Below are positions 53,824-63,497 of a stretch of 64,000 nucleotides of DNA, piece after piece. Every line of letters begins with the position of its first letter. Position 1 is the first letter of the stretch. The DNA is taken from the NCBI GenBank assembly GCA_947626095.1, contig CANQQV010000002.1, positions 62,001-126,000 of the forward strand, written 5' to 3'. A program made the position numbers and the translations under genes. The notes under the pieces are model-generated. The model was not told the origin of the DNA. It ran no database searches and saw nothing but the letters and a program-made list of their open reading frames with translations. This stretch comes from an uncultured Bacilli bacterium (lineage in GTDB: Bacteria > Bacillota_I > Bacilli_A > RF39 > UBA660).

Positions 53824-55588
53824 TTTTTTCCTCCAGACGTTTTTCGATATTTTCTTGTTGTAGTTTTCTAAAGTCGACTTTACCTATCATGGTTTTAGGT
53901 AGACTTTTTCTAAATTCAAATTCTTTAGGTATTGAATAAGCTGCAAGATTCTTTTTACATAGTTCTAATAATTCTTCACGTAATTTAGGTGTATCTTTAT
54001 ATCCTTGTTTTAAGGCGATGTAAGCTTTAGCTACTTCAACTTTATAAGGATGTGGAATACCAATGACGGATGAGTCCATTACAGCTGGGTGTTGTTCTAG
54101 GACTTCTTCTATTTGGGATGGATAGACATTATAACCAGAGGTAACTATCATACGTTTAATACGTGATTTATAAGAGACGAAGCCATCTTTATCCATAGAA
54201 CCAATATCTCCACTATGCAACCAAACGTTGCCATCTTTATGAATATGAAGGGCATCGTTAGTTTCTTTTTCATTATTGTAGTAACCTAACATAACAGTTG
54301 GACCACAAATACAGATTTCGCCTTCTTCCCCAATAGGAACTTCTTCATCTGTACCTGGTTTAGTAATTGAAACATAAGTACCTGGCCATGGAATACCAAC
54401 AGTACCAGGACGTGAAGCAAATTTTAAGTCGAAAGTGATGGCCGCAACGGCCTCAGTCATACCATAACCTTGAGTTAAGTTAGTATTAGCACCATGTTCA
54501 TGTAAGAATTCATTTATCTTATTAACACGATCAGCGTTTAGGGTATCTCCACCAGCAATAACGTATTTTAAGTTAGATAAATCAACTTTATCCATACGCG
54601 CATTAGTAGTTAAAGCTTCAAATAAGGTTGGTACGCCAACTAAAACACTAGGTTTATATTTAGTTAGTAGCTTATCAAATTCACTAGCTTTAAAAGTTGG
54701 AATTAAGATTACTTTAGCACCAACAGCAAAAGCATCAGTAATACTTACGGATAGACCAAAGCCATGGAAGATGGGCATGATAGCTAAGATAATATCTTGT
54801 TTATCTAGATCAGGTAAAGCTCTTTCAGCTTGCATAGTAGCAGCATTAAAGTTACCGTTAGATAAGACGATACCCTTTGGCGTACCGGTACTTCCGCCAC
54901 TATGTAAAATAACTGCTGGAGTATCACGTTTAGTGTTTTCGGCGACTTTTTCAATTGTATAGTGTTCACCGTGTTTAATAAAGTCTTTCCAATAGAGGAA
55001 GTCTTCACTCTTTTTAGGTTTTTCTACTTTATAACCTTGAGTTACTTCATAACCGATTTTCATTAAAGTAGACATAGAGTCTTTAGCCGAAATAATAATT
55101 GTTTTGTATACTTCAGTTTCAGCTAATATATTTTTAATCTTACTATAAGTTATATCCATGGCAACTAACATAACGGTAGAATATCTTTTTAAAGCTTCTT
55201 TAATTTCATTTTCACTGGATAAAGGGTGAATCATGTTAGCGATGGCACCGATTTTATTAAGAGCATAGAAAGAGATAACAGCTTCAGGAATATTAGCTGA
55301 TAAAACAGTGACAACATCGCCACGACGAATACCTTGACTTAAAAATGAACGAGCAACTAAATCAATATTTTGATAGAATTCATGATAAGTCATTTTAGTA
55401 CCAAAGTATTCAATAGCAATATGGTTTTTATAATTATTTTCTAAAGACTTATCTTTGATATATTTGTATATAGAAATATTTGGAACATCAAAATTCATTT
55501 GTTGTTTAGAATAGTATTTGCCCCATTTGGCTTTTGGTTTCTTCTTTAAACCAATAAAACTAAAAAACTTCATATCTAAAATTCCCAT
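53804..55588 (-). CDS. Acyl-CoA synthetase (AMP-forming, ANL superfamily)
   Basis: 594 residues. ATP-binding loop HSGGSTGTPKGIV, GVPTLFEAL, YGMTEAVAAITFD, hinge YKSRIKRMIVTSGYNVYPSQIEEVL and catalytic Lys in PKTMIGKVDF. N-terminal part with YFGTKMTYHEFYQNIDLVARSF is typical of long-chain acyl-CoA synthetases. Activates fatty acids for transfer. It lies between two PlsC-like genes, overlapping copy B by 20 bases and following copy A by one base, so it probably supplies acyl-CoA to them. Confidence 0.93.
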   Translation of the reverse strand: MGILDMKFFSFIGLKKKPKAKWGKYYSKQQMNFDVPNISIYKYIKDKSLENNYKNHIAIEYFGTKMTYHEFYQNIDLVARSFLSQGIRRGDVVTVLSANIPEAVISFYALNKIGAIANMIHPLSSENEIKEALKRYSTVMLVAMDITYSKIKNILAETEVYKTIIISAKDSMSTLMKIGYEVTQGYKVEKPKKSEDFLYWKDFIKHGEHYTIEKVAENTKRDTPAVILHSGGSTGTPKGIVLSNGNFNAATMQAERALPDLDKQDIILAIMPIFHGFGLSVSITDAFAVGAKVILIPTFKASEFDKLLTKYKPSVLVGVPTLFEALTTNARMDKVDLSNLKYVIAGGDTLNADRVNKINEFLHEHGANTNLTQGYGMTEAVAAITFDLKFASRPGTVGIPWPGTYVSITKPGTDEEVPIGEEGEICICGPTVMLGYYNNEKETNDALHIHKDGNVWLHSGDIGSMDKDGFVSYKSRIKRMIVTSGYNVYPSQIEEVLEQHPAVMDSSVIGIPHPYKVEVAKAYIALKQGYKDTPKLREELLELCKKNLAAYSIPKEFEFRKSLPKTMIGKVDFRKLQQENIEKRLEEKNGKKEV

Positions 55589-55589
55589 A

Positions 55590-56171
55590 TTATTTCCTCT
55601 TTTCTTCTAACTTTTCGCTAATTAATTGCATAAGTTTTTCATTTTCTTTAGTTAAATCATCAGATTTTATTTTATGTGGCTTTAAAAATTCAATTGTTAA
55701 ATCATTTTTAAATAGTTTATATTTACCAGTAATAATAAATGGAATGATAGATGATTTAGTGTCATGAGCCATTTTGACAGCGCCGATTTTAAAAGGCATG
55801 ACGATGTCTTTAGTACGATTGATTGTTCCTTCAGGAAAGATGCCAATTACTTTATTTTCTTTTAAAGCGTTAATGGCATTATCTAAAGCACCTTTATCAT
55901 GGATGGAACGATTAACAGGAATTATAGCCATGTTCTTAAAGATGATTTTTTTCCATCCTTTCATTAAAGAATCTTTAGCTAAAAAATGAATAACATCTTT
56001 CGTACAATTAACTAAGAGTACACTATCAAAATTATTTGTGTGGTTGCCACATAAGACATATGGACCACCTTTTGGTATGTTTTCTAAACCAATATATTTC
56101 GGATGAAAGAAGACTTTCATAAATATCTTTAGTAAGGGTCTTACTATTTTGTAAAATAATGGATCTTTCAT
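55590..56171 (-). CDS. 1-acyl-sn-glycerol-3-phosphate acyltransferase (copy A)
   Basis: 193 residues, PlsC/LPLAT fold: GNHTNNFD (Hx4D), FLAKDSLMKGWKK, AIIPVNR and FPEGTINRTKD. Begins the three-gene lipid unit copy A - synthetase - copy B. Could alternatively be a PlsY-independent glycerol-3-phosphate or lysophospholipid acyltransferase; sequence alone cannot separate these. A MKDPLFYKIVRPLLKIFMKV leader helix is amphipathic rather than a signal peptide. Confidence 0.9.
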   Translation of the reverse strand: MKDPLFYKIVRPLLKIFMKVFFHPKYIGLENIPKGGPYVLCGNHTNNFDSVLLVNCTKDVIHFLAKDSLMKGWKKIIFKNMAIIPVNRSIHDKGALDNAINALKENKVIGIFPEGTINRTKDIVMPFKIGAVKMAHDTKSSIIPFIITGKYKLFKNDLTIEFLKPHKIKSDDLTKENEKLMQLISEKLEEKRK

Positions 56172-56238
56172 TGAATCGCATCCTTAATAATTAATGTATA
56201 CATTTATTTTATCATATATTCAAAAGATATTCTATGCA

Positions 56239-56266
56239 AGAAAAAAAACAGATTTAATTATCTGTT
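56239..56266 (-). terminator. Terminator of the zinc-ribbon membrane protein gene
   Basis: 7-bp stem AACAGAT / ATCTGTT (56247-56253, 56260-56266), loop of 6, T8 tail on the minus strand. Confidence 0.7.
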
Positions 56267-56956
56267 ATTATATTTAGTTAAGTCGTAACGCAAATCAAGG
56301 GTTTTATTATAAGCGATGGCAGAATCGTCATTTTTAATGATTAATAAATACCACCATGATTCATTTTCTTTGATTTTAGTCGAAGTTAAGTCTTTTTCAT
56401 TTTCAATAATAAGTGATGGGAAGATATTGATGGAATAAACATTTTCTAAAGCTATGTCATTACCAAAGGTTGTATAGAATTCTTCTTCCGTATAACCCAT
56501 TTCAGTTAAAGCATCTAAACCATTGGTATAGTTATAAGTACCATGATAATAGTTATCATTTAATTCGTTATAAGTATTATACCAGTAGAAGTTTTCGTCT
56601 TGAGAAAAGACAAATAATTCATTATTTTGCGAAGTCCACATACCTAACTTGCTTGGTTCAAATTGCTTTTCATTATCATGATCTAATTGGTCTTGAACTT
56701 TAGGAGTTGATAAAAAATTAGATAGTAAGACAAGGTTGACTAAGATTAAAGCAATTATTAAAAAGATGGAAATGGTATTAAAAGATAGATTAGAAGAAGG
56801 TTTCTTTTTAGCAGTACTGACTTTTTTGACTTTTAAAGGAACTTCTTTTAACTTAACGTCCTTAGGTAATTTATTTTTTAAGACTGTTTTTTGACAATTT
56901 GGACATTTAGATGCGCTCTTAGGAAGCTTTTTACCACATTTTGGACATTTAGCCAT
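56258..56956 (-). CDS. Zinc-ribbon, single-pass membrane protein
   Basis: 232 residues. Double zinc ribbon MAKCPKCGKKLPKSASKCPNC at 1-21, basic linker, one membrane segment (about 60-85; ISIFLIIALILVNLVLLSNF), then an extracytoplasmic domain of about 145 residues with aromatic-rich strands (ENFYWYNTYNELNDNYYHGTYNY, WWYLLIIKND). Start fixed by AAGGTGGTAAAA before ATG. Same cytoplasmic-ribbon and TM plan as the protein at 1-1827. Function unknown. Confidence 0.75.
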   Translation of the reverse strand: MAKCPKCGKKLPKSASKCPNCQKTVLKNKLPKDVKLKEVPLKVKKVSTAKKKPSSNLSFNTISIFLIIALILVNLVLLSNFLSTPKVQDQLDHDNEKQFEPSKLGMWTSQNNELFVFSQDENFYWYNTYNELNDNYYHGTYNYTNGLDALTEMGYTEEEFYTTFGNDIALENVYSINIFPSLIIENEKDLTSTKIKENESWWYLLIIKNDDSAIAYNKTLDLRYDLTKYNNR

Positions 56957-57006
56957 TTTTACCACCTTCTATTCTTTTTAATATTAACAAATAATTGAGG
57001 AAAAGA

Positions 57007-57876
57007 CTACCCTTTTTCTACTAATTTATGACTTAAATTAATATCGATAAATTTAATATGGTATTTTAACTTTTTAATTTTATTACGTATTTCTGATTCA
57101 ATAGTTAATAATTTGTAGACACGAATATTTTTTAAAATATCAATATATAGTTCTAAAGTATAATAATTACCATTTTTAACTAGTTCCATATCTTTATAAG
57201 ATACTTCTTCATATTTATTTAAAATTGATTTAATATGTGTTTCTATTTCATAGTTATCTTCGACTTCACCAATTAAAGATAAGATATTATCTTTGAAAAG
57301 ACCTAAAGAAGTTTTAACAATTAGTAAACCAAGAATAACACCTCCGACTGTATCAGCATACTGCAAGATTTCAATTTGAGATGAAAACTGAGAAAGAATA
57401 ATAATGATTACGACACCTAAAGAAGTTATCATATCATCTTCTGATTCTTTACTAGTAGTTATCAGAATTGGACTATTATGTTTTAGACCTTTCATCATTA
57501 AGAAACGCGAATTGATTAGTTTTAAAATAACAGTGAAGATAATAACTATTATCCATAAAACATTAATCGGATGAGAAGGATTAACAATACTATTATAGAT
57601 GGTATATATACCCATTAAAAGGATAACCGCCGCAATAAATAAGTCAACTAAATATTGGATACGGCCAAAGCCATCCGGATATTTTTTATTAGCTTTTTTA
57701 TAACTTAATTTAGTACCAAAATAAGCGATTATATCTGTTATAAAACCAGATATAGAGTGAAAGCCATCAGCTATCATTGATTTACTTTCACAATAAATAC
57801 CAACAACTAATTTAGTAGATGAGCAAATAAAATTGATTAACATACTAAATAATAAAGGTTTACTTTCTTCTTTCAT
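57007..57876 (-). CDS. Cation diffusion facilitator transporter
   Basis: 289 residues, six membrane segments plus a cytoplasmic C-terminal domain of the CDF (ZitB/FieF) family. ESKSMIADGFHSISGFITD covers the first metal site and SKESEDDMITSLGVV the second. At the positions usually Asp (after HSxS) and His (four before the second Asp) this protein has Gly and Glu. The metal specificity may therefore differ, perhaps manganese or iron instead of zinc; this is inference. Adjacent to a CAP-domain gene, from which it is 28 bases. Confidence 0.85.
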   Translation of the reverse strand: MKEESKPLLFSMLINFICSSTKLVVGIYCESKSMIADGFHSISGFITDIIAYFGTKLSYKKANKKYPDGFGRIQYLVDLFIAAVILLMGIYTIYNSIVNPSHPINVLWIIVIIFTVILKLINSRFLMMKGLKHNSPILITTSKESEDDMITSLGVVIIIILSQFSSQIEILQYADTVGGVILGLLIVKTSLGLFKDNILSLIGEVEDNYEIETHIKSILNKYEEVSYKDMELVKNGNYYTLELYIDILKNIRVYKLLTIESEIRNKIKKLKYHIKFIDINLSHKLVEKG

Positions 57877-57904
57877 TTATATCACTTCCTAATTTCTATT
57901 TAAT

Positions 57905-59206
57905 TTATGCACCAGCAAATTCTTGAACATAGTAGGTACGTCCATTTAAAGTATATTTGCCAATACCAATTTTGGTAAGGCGTGGATTAATCATAGTGGC
58001 ATAATGAGTACTAGAGTTATGCCATTGTTCACAAGCACGTAAGTCAGTACTTGAATTATAGGCAAGATTTTCAGCAAGAGCATTATATATATTACCTAAA
58101 GTTTTTTGACCAAAATATTCATCGTGTAAAGTAAAACAACCTTTATTACCTGGTCGAATATGATCAAAATTATTAGAATAAGCCAATTCGATAGCTTTAA
58201 TAGTAGCTATAATACTTAAATCATAATCTAAAGTTAAAGCTGGAACATCAACATCAGCACGGAAACGATTAGTTTCTTCAAGAATAGTATTTCTTGAACT
58301 GCTTTGACTACTATATAAGCTTTTGGCTTCATTACTCATTTGTGACACAGTACCATTAAAAGTAGTGAAATTAATATCTTGTTCAGGAGCTGTTCGACTA
58401 GATTCGACTTTACTTCCATCGCTATATAATTTATATGTTACAGTATAATAGGTTTCTTTTTTGACGCCATATTTTATAGCTTCCGAAGCAATAATGACTT
58501 TTTCTTGAACGTCTTTGACATATTTTTTAGTTGTAGTAGTTGTAGTAGGTTTTTTAGTGGTTACTATTGGCTTTTTATTAATAGTTAATTTGGTAATACC
58601 ATCAGTACAGTTACCAGATTTGTCACAAACTTTTAACTTTATTTCATAATGGCCTTCTTTAGTTAAAGATGCTTTGCTTTCGTCTAAGTAAGTGGCGTTA
58701 TATTCAGAATCATTACTATTATCATTATATTCTTGAATAAAGGAAGTAATATTATATTTATCGCCTTCAGTAATTGTTAGTTCTTGTAACTTAATTGTTG
58801 GTGGGGTTAAATCAATTACTTTTAATAGTGATTCATCTTGATCATTAATGACTACTTTATATTCATTTACCGCTTTTAAATAATATTTATTATCTTTAAT
58901 AGTAGTAATATCTTCTAATTTAACTTCTTGATCAGCTAAATAATATTTTATTTCTTCTTTATCTTGTTCTTCATAATTATCATAGTAATCACTTATTTTG
59001 GGCAATTCACTACCTACTTCAAGACTTAATTCTTTTTTGACATTCATGAATATTTTAATTTCATTTTTAATGGGATATGATGCTGGTTGGTTATTATGTT
59101 GATTAGCAAAGATTTTATTATTAAGCAAAAGAGACAAACTAATGATAACTAAAGCAATGGTTACTATACTTAATATTAATATGGTTTTATTATCATTTGT
59201 TTTCAT
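57905..59206 (-). CDS. Membrane-anchored CAP-domain protein with Ig-like domain
   Basis: 433 residues. N-terminal membrane segment, a region rich in Lys/Glu, a DUF5011-type Ig-like domain (about 130-210, CDKSGNCTDGITKLTINKK), a Thr-rich linker (KKPTTTTTTKKYVKD), then a CAP (SCP/PR1, YkwD-like) domain (about 300-433) with ETNRFRADVDVPALTL, FDHIRPGNKGC, LAENLAYNSS and STHYATMINPRLTKIGIG. These residues match the His-Glu-Glu-His cavity. CAP proteins of Gram-positives bind wall or lipid; substrate unknown. Start 59206 chosen by spacing from GGTGG. Confidence 0.88.
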   Translation of the reverse strand: MKTNDNKTILILSIVTIALVIISLSLLLNNKIFANQHNNQPASYPIKNEIKIFMNVKKELSLEVGSELPKISDYYDNYEEQDKEEIKYYLADQEVKLEDITTIKDNKYYLKAVNEYKVVINDQDESLLKVIDLTPPTIKLQELTITEGDKYNITSFIQEYNDNSNDSEYNATYLDESKASLTKEGHYEIKLKVCDKSGNCTDGITKLTINKKPIVTTKKPTTTTTTKKYVKDVQEKVIIASEAIKYGVKKETYYTVTYKLYSDGSKVESSRTAPEQDINFTTFNGTVSQMSNEAKSLYSSQSSSRNTILEETNRFRADVDVPALTLDYDLSIIATIKAIELAYSNNFDHIRPGNKGCFTLHDEYFGQKTLGNIYNALAENLAYNSSTDLRACEQWHNSSTHYATMINPRLTKIGIGKYTLNGRTYYVQEFAGA

Positions 59207-59255
59207 CATACCACCAACTATTTTATATTATATCAAATATTTGGGATTTAGTTAA

Positions 59256-59284
59256 TTTACTTCTTATTTATCTCATGATATAAT
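59256..59284 (+). promoter_or_regulatory. Promoter of the phosphoketolase gene
   Basis: Plus strand TTTACT (59256-59261), 17-base spacer, TATAAT (59279-59284) preceded by TGA, an extended -10. Confidence 0.75.
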
Positions 59285-59312
59285 TTATTAGAATAATAAA
59301 AGGAGAATGGTT

Positions 59313-61670
59313 ATGAACGAGTATGATACTAGAGAATATTTAGAAAAGTTAAATAAATACTGGAATGCCGCGAATTATTTATCAGCTTGTCAACTTTACT
59401 TATTGGATAATCCATTATTAAAAAGAAGTTTAAGACGAGAAGATGTGAAGAAAAAGATTGTTGGTCACTGGGGAACAGTACCTGGTCAATCTTTTGTTTA
59501 TACACATTTAAATCGTGTTATTAATAAATATGATTTAGATATGATATATGTTTCTGGTCCAGGTCATGGTGGAAATGCAGTGGTTAGTCATGTATATCTT
59601 GAAGGAAGTTATAGTGAAGTATACCCTTCAGTTTCACAAGATGAAAGAGGTTTACAAAAATTATTTAAACAATTCTCTTTCCCAGGGGGAATATCTTCCC
59701 ATGTAGCACCAGAAACACCTGGTTCAATTAATGAAGGTGGTGAGTTAGGTTATTCATTAGCTCATGCTTTTGGAGCCGTTTTTGATAATCCAGATTTAAT
59801 CGCCGCTGTAGTGGTTGGTGATGGTGAAGCAGAAACTGCCAGTTTAGCAACTTCATGGCAATCAAATAAGTTTTTAAATCCGAAAAATGATGGAGCTGTC
59901 TTACCTATTCTACATTTAAATGGTTATAAAATTAGTAATCCAACGATTTTATCACGTATTAGTGAAGATGAATTAGTAAGTTTCTTCCATGGTTGTGGTT
60001 GGGAACCAATTATTGTTGCTGGTGATGATCCAATGACAATGCATAAAGAAATGGCAACAGCTTTAGATAAATGTATTGAAAAAATTAAAAAGATTCAAGA
60101 AAAAGCTCGTAATAGCGCAACATATAAAAGACCTTTCTGGCCAATGATTATATTAAGAACACCTAAAGGATGGACGGGTCCTAAAGTAGTTAATGGTAAA
60201 CAAATTGAAGGATCATTTAGAGCTCACCAAGTACCTATTGATATGAGTGGTGAAAATGATTTAGATACATTAGAAAATTGGTTAAGAAGTTATCATCCAG
60301 AAGAATTATTTGATGAGAATGGTCGTTTAATACCAGAGTTACAAGCTTTAAGTCCTAAAGGTACTAGAAGAATGGGAAGTAATCCTCATGCTAATGGTGG
60401 TAAAATACTTAAAGATTTAATCTTACCTGATTTTAGAAAATATGCTTTAGACATTAAGAAACCAGGTGAAGTTGAAGCACAAGATATGATTGAACTTGGT
60501 AATTATGTTAGAGATGTCTTTAAATTAAATAAAGAAAATAAGAATTTCCGTATCTTTGGTCCAGATGAAACAATGTCTAATAGATTGAATCATAGTTTTG
60601 AAGCCGAAAATAGAAGCTGGATGGGTGAAATAAAAGATACAGATGAGTTCTTAGCTCAAGATGGTCGTATCATGGATGGAATGCTTTCAGAAAATATGTG
60701 TGAAGGATGGCTTGAAGGATATATCTTAACTGGTCGTCATGGATTCTTTGCTAGTTATGAAGCGTTTGTTAGAGTTATTGATTCAATGGCTAGTCAACAT
60801 GCTAAATGGTTAAAGATAACTAAACCTATTCCATGGCGTGAAGAAATAGCTTCTTTAAACTATATTTTAACTAGTAATGTATGGCAACAAGATCATAATG
60901 GTTATACACATCAAGACCCTGGATTCTTAGATCATATAGCGACAAAGAAAGCAGATATCGTTCGTATGTATTTGCCTCCAGATACTAACTGCTTATTATC
61001 TTGTTTTGAACACTGTTTAAAGAGTAAAGAATATATTAATGTTTTAGTTACATCTAAACATCCAAGACCTCAATGGTTAACAATGGAACAAGCTGTTAAA
61101 CATTGTACCCAAGGTTTAGGTATTTGGGATTTTGCTAGTAATGATCAAGAACAAGAACCGGATTTAATAATGGCTTGTTGTGGTGAAACCCCTACTCTAG
61201 AAAGTTTAGCGGCGGTTTCAATTTTACGTGAACATTTACCTAAATTAAAAATAAGATTTATAAATGTTGTTGACTTATTTAAATTACAAACGAAGAGTAA
61301 ACATCCACATGGTTTAAGTGATGAAGATTATGATGCTTTATTTACAAAGAAAAAACCAATTATCTTTAACTTCCATGGCTATCCTACGCTAATTCATGAA
61401 TTATTATATGAAAGATTTAATCATAATATCGTAGTTAAAGGTTATATTGAAGAAGGTTCAATTACAACACCATTTGATATGAGAGTTCAAAATGAAATCG
61501 ATCGTTATCATTTAGTAATTGAAGCTTGTAAGATGGTACCTAATTTAGGTAGTAAAGGTGTTTACTTACAAAAGTTAATGAAAGAAAAATTAGTTGAACA
61601 TAAAGAATTCATTCATGAGTTTGGTTATGATATGCCAGAAGTTAGTGAATGGAAATGGAAAAATGAATAA
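59313..61670 (+). CDS. xfp: Xylulose-5-phosphate/fructose-6-phosphate phosphoketolase
   Basis: 785 residues, the standard XFP length. [77 protein letters not shown] (ThDP-binding GDGE), [25 protein letters not shown], and [14 protein letters not shown]. It splits xylulose-5-P or fructose-6-P with phosphate to give acetyl phosphate. This is the key enzyme of heterofermentation or the bifid shunt and fits with pta at 28230-29228. The second ATG is used because AGGAG lies 7 bases before it. Confidence 0.98.
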   Translation: MNEYDTREYLEKLNKYWNAANYLSACQLYLLDNPLLKRSLRREDVKKKIVGHWGTVPGQSFVYTHLNRVINKYDLDMIYVSGPGHGGNAVVSHVYLEGSYSEVYPSVSQDERGLQKLFKQFSFPGGISSHVAPETPGSINEGGELGYSLAHAFGAVFDNPDLIAAVVVGDGEAETASLATSWQSNKFLNPKNDGAVLPILHLNGYKISNPTILSRISEDELVSFFHGCGWEPIIVAGDDPMTMHKEMATALDKCIEKIKKIQEKARNSATYKRPFWPMIILRTPKGWTGPKVVNGKQIEGSFRAHQVPIDMSGENDLDTLENWLRSYHPEELFDENGRLIPELQALSPKGTRRMGSNPHANGGKILKDLILPDFRKYALDIKKPGEVEAQDMIELGNYVRDVFKLNKENKNFRIFGPDETMSNRLNHSFEAENRSWMGEIKDTDEFLAQDGRIMDGMLSENMCEGWLEGYILTGRHGFFASYEAFVRVIDSMASQHAKWLKITKPIPWREEIASLNYILTSNVWQQDHNGYTHQDPGFLDHIATKKADIVRMYLPPDTNCLLSCFEHCLKSKEYINVLVTSKHPRPQWLTMEQAVKHCTQGLGIWDFASNDQEQEPDLIMACCGETPTLESLAAVSILREHLPKLKIRFINVVDLFKLQTKSKHPHGLSDEDYDALFTKKKPIIFNFHGYPTLIHELLYERFNHNIVVKGYIEEGSITTPFDMRVQNEIDRYHLVIEACKMVPNLGSKGVYLQKLMKEKLVEHKEFIHEFGYDMPEVSEWKWKNE

Positions 61671-61674
61671 TAAG

Positions 61675-61708
61675 AAAAACTCGTTAATAATTATAACGAG
61701 TTTTTTTG
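61675..61708. terminator. Bidirectional terminator between xfp and the membrane protein gene
   Basis: 12-bp stem AAAAACTCGTTA / TAACGAGTTTTT (61675-61686, 61694-61705), loop of 7, T runs on both sides. Confidence 0.85.
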
Positions 61709-62451
61709 TTTTTAATTAATTTAATAACTAAGTAAATAGCTAATAAGATAATGCCGATGATAAAGCTATAAATAGCGACATGATTTAAAATATTTTGTAA
61801 ATAGTTAACGACATTAGCGACTATTTCATACTCGGCTATTTCAGCTTTTAATTTATATTTTAGGACAATACCTAGAGCATACATACCGACTGTATCCATG
61901 ATAAAAATATAAGCTAAATCAGAAATGAGTTTTAAGATATTACGATTAATTAAGAAATAAATTATTAGAATGACAATAAAAGCTATAATAGCAATAATTG
62001 GGGTTGAATCAAGATTTAATAAGTAAAATATAACAGTCATATGATCTTTTTTTAATTGCATATTTTCTTTTAAGTTTTTATCTAAGGCTTCAATATTAGT
62101 GTTAATAAAGGAACGATCAATCTTAATATCTTTAGCTTGTTCGTAACTATCACAATATTTATTTAAAATGTTTGTTAATTCATCAAGCGAAGGTGTTTGT
62201 TTTAAAAGACCAATATTATATTGAAGATAATTACTTAGTAAATTACTATATACTTTATTTAATTCCTTTTGATCAATATAATCGTTAAAATCAGGAAGAC
62301 TATTTTCAATTATGACATTGTTATCGGTAAATAACATTTTTTCGATATTAGAACTAGATAAGAAGTTTTTTAAGATATAACTAGCTAAGATAGTGGTTAA
62401 AGATAATAAAAGTAAAAGACTTAAAATGTAGTTAATAACTTTTTTTAACAT
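61684..62451 (-). CDS. Hypothetical membrane protein
   Basis: 255 residues with one N-terminal membrane segment (LLLLLSLTTILASYILKNF), a helical extracytoplasmic part of about 110 residues, and two or three C-terminal segments (IAIIAFIVILIIYFLI, FIMDTVGMYALGIVL, AIYSFIIGIILLAIYLVI). Not recognised. ATG at 62451 lies 2 bases after the stop codon of the zinc-ribbon protein gene and is preferred over an earlier reading that has no ribosome site. Part of a 3-4 gene cluster at the right edge. Confidence 0.7.
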   Translation of the reverse strand: MLKKVINYILSLLLLLSLTTILASYILKNFLSSSNIEKMLFTDNNVIIENSLPDFNDYIDQKELNKVYSNLLSNYLQYNIGLLKQTPSLDELTNILNKYCDSYEQAKDIKIDRSFINTNIEALDKNLKENMQLKKDHMTVIFYLLNLDSTPIIAIIAFIVILIIYFLINRNILKLISDLAYIFIMDTVGMYALGIVLKYKLKAEIAEYEIVANVVNYLQNILNHVAIYSFIIGIILLAIYLVIKLIKNKKTRYNY

Positions 62452-62453
62452 AA

Positions 62454-63485
62454 CTACTCTCTTACTAAGTACCATTCTTGTAAGTAGTTATTAGGACTAC
62501 CACAGTATTCACAAGTGTTTTTAGTAATATCAATAGATGCACCACAACTACGACATTTAATAATATTAACTTCTTTATCTAATTTAAGAGGAGAAACGTT
62601 ATTTCTTTTAAAAGTAAAGTTTTCAATTTTTTCATCTTTAACTAGTTTATCATTAAGATAAGTTATGGTACGTAATTTGACTTTTACTTTAACATATAAG
62701 TTTTTATTTTGGACATAATCATTAAATTCTAAGTAATCAATAATGTCATAATCGATGAGATTCGTATTTACTTGATCATCGAAATAATAATTTTTTAATT
62801 CATAATTTAGATTGTTAAAGAAAGTATTTTTATTAACACCTTGTTCATTCATTCTGTTCCAAAAAGCTATTTGTTTTTGATTTTGTCTATCTTTATACAT
62901 TTCCAAAGGTAAAATAACGATAAAAGCATCGATGATATAAAAAACATAATAGAATGCAACACCTAGGCAACCACCAATGATAAAGATTTTAGCAATATCA
63001 TAAATATTGAAAGTACGACTACTAATTTTAACGTAAAAGTACATTAAGATAATACAGAAGATAATGTCAATAATGAAAGTAATAATAGAATATATATTAC
63101 TATTTACAACTTGATCATAATGATACTTAGTACCTAGACTTTTATTACTATAATCCATATTGTAATATGTATGACAGTATGGGCAGCCATCTTTGAATTT
63201 TTTTACTTTATCAGTATAACCACAGTTTGGACAAGTTATCTTTTTATCACTACTATCAAAGACAAAGGTATAAGTTAGACGAGGATCAAAGTTATATGTT
63301 TTTAATAAAAGCTTTTGATCTTTATAGTAATCTTTTTCTAAGATAATACCATTAATGACATTATCGTTATGGGAATTGTTAGAGTTTCTTTCTAATCTTT
63401 TATTATCAGCTTTATAAATTGTTTTGATATTGATATTATACTTATCTAATCTTTTAGTATGTAATCTTTCCGTAATAAGAGTCAT
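62454..63485 (-). CDS. Zinc-ribbon protein with TIM44-like domain
   Basis: 343 residues. Two Cys zinc ribbons, one near the middle of the N-terminal half (KITCPNCGYTDKVKKFKDGCPYCH, about 90-115) and one at the C terminus (IIKCRSCGASIDITKNTCEYCGSP). Between them two membrane segments (IYSIITFIIDIIFCIILMYFY and IFIIGGCLGVAFYYVFYIIDAFIVIL) and a TIM44-like fold (FFNNLNYELKNYYFDDQVNTNLI). TIM44-like domains hold small hydrophobic ligands or recruit partners at membranes. AGGAGGGAAC ribosome site. Zinc ribbons facing the cytoplasm recur in this window. Confidence 0.75.
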   Translation of the reverse strand: MTLITERLHTKRLDKYNINIKTIYKADNKRLERNSNNSHNDNVINGIILEKDYYKDQKLLLKTYNFDPRLTYTFVFDSSDKKITCPNCGYTDKVKKFKDGCPYCHTYYNMDYSNKSLGTKYHYDQVVNSNIYSIITFIIDIIFCIILMYFYVKISSRTFNIYDIAKIFIIGGCLGVAFYYVFYIIDAFIVILPLEMYKDRQNQKQIAFWNRMNEQGVNKNTFFNNLNYELKNYYFDDQVNTNLIDYDIIDYLEFNDYVQNKNLYVKVKVKLRTITYLNDKLVKDEKIENFTFKRNNVSPLKLDKEVNIIKCRSCGASIDITKNTCEYCGSPNNYLQEWYLVRE

Positions 63486-63497
63486 TTTAGTTCCCTC

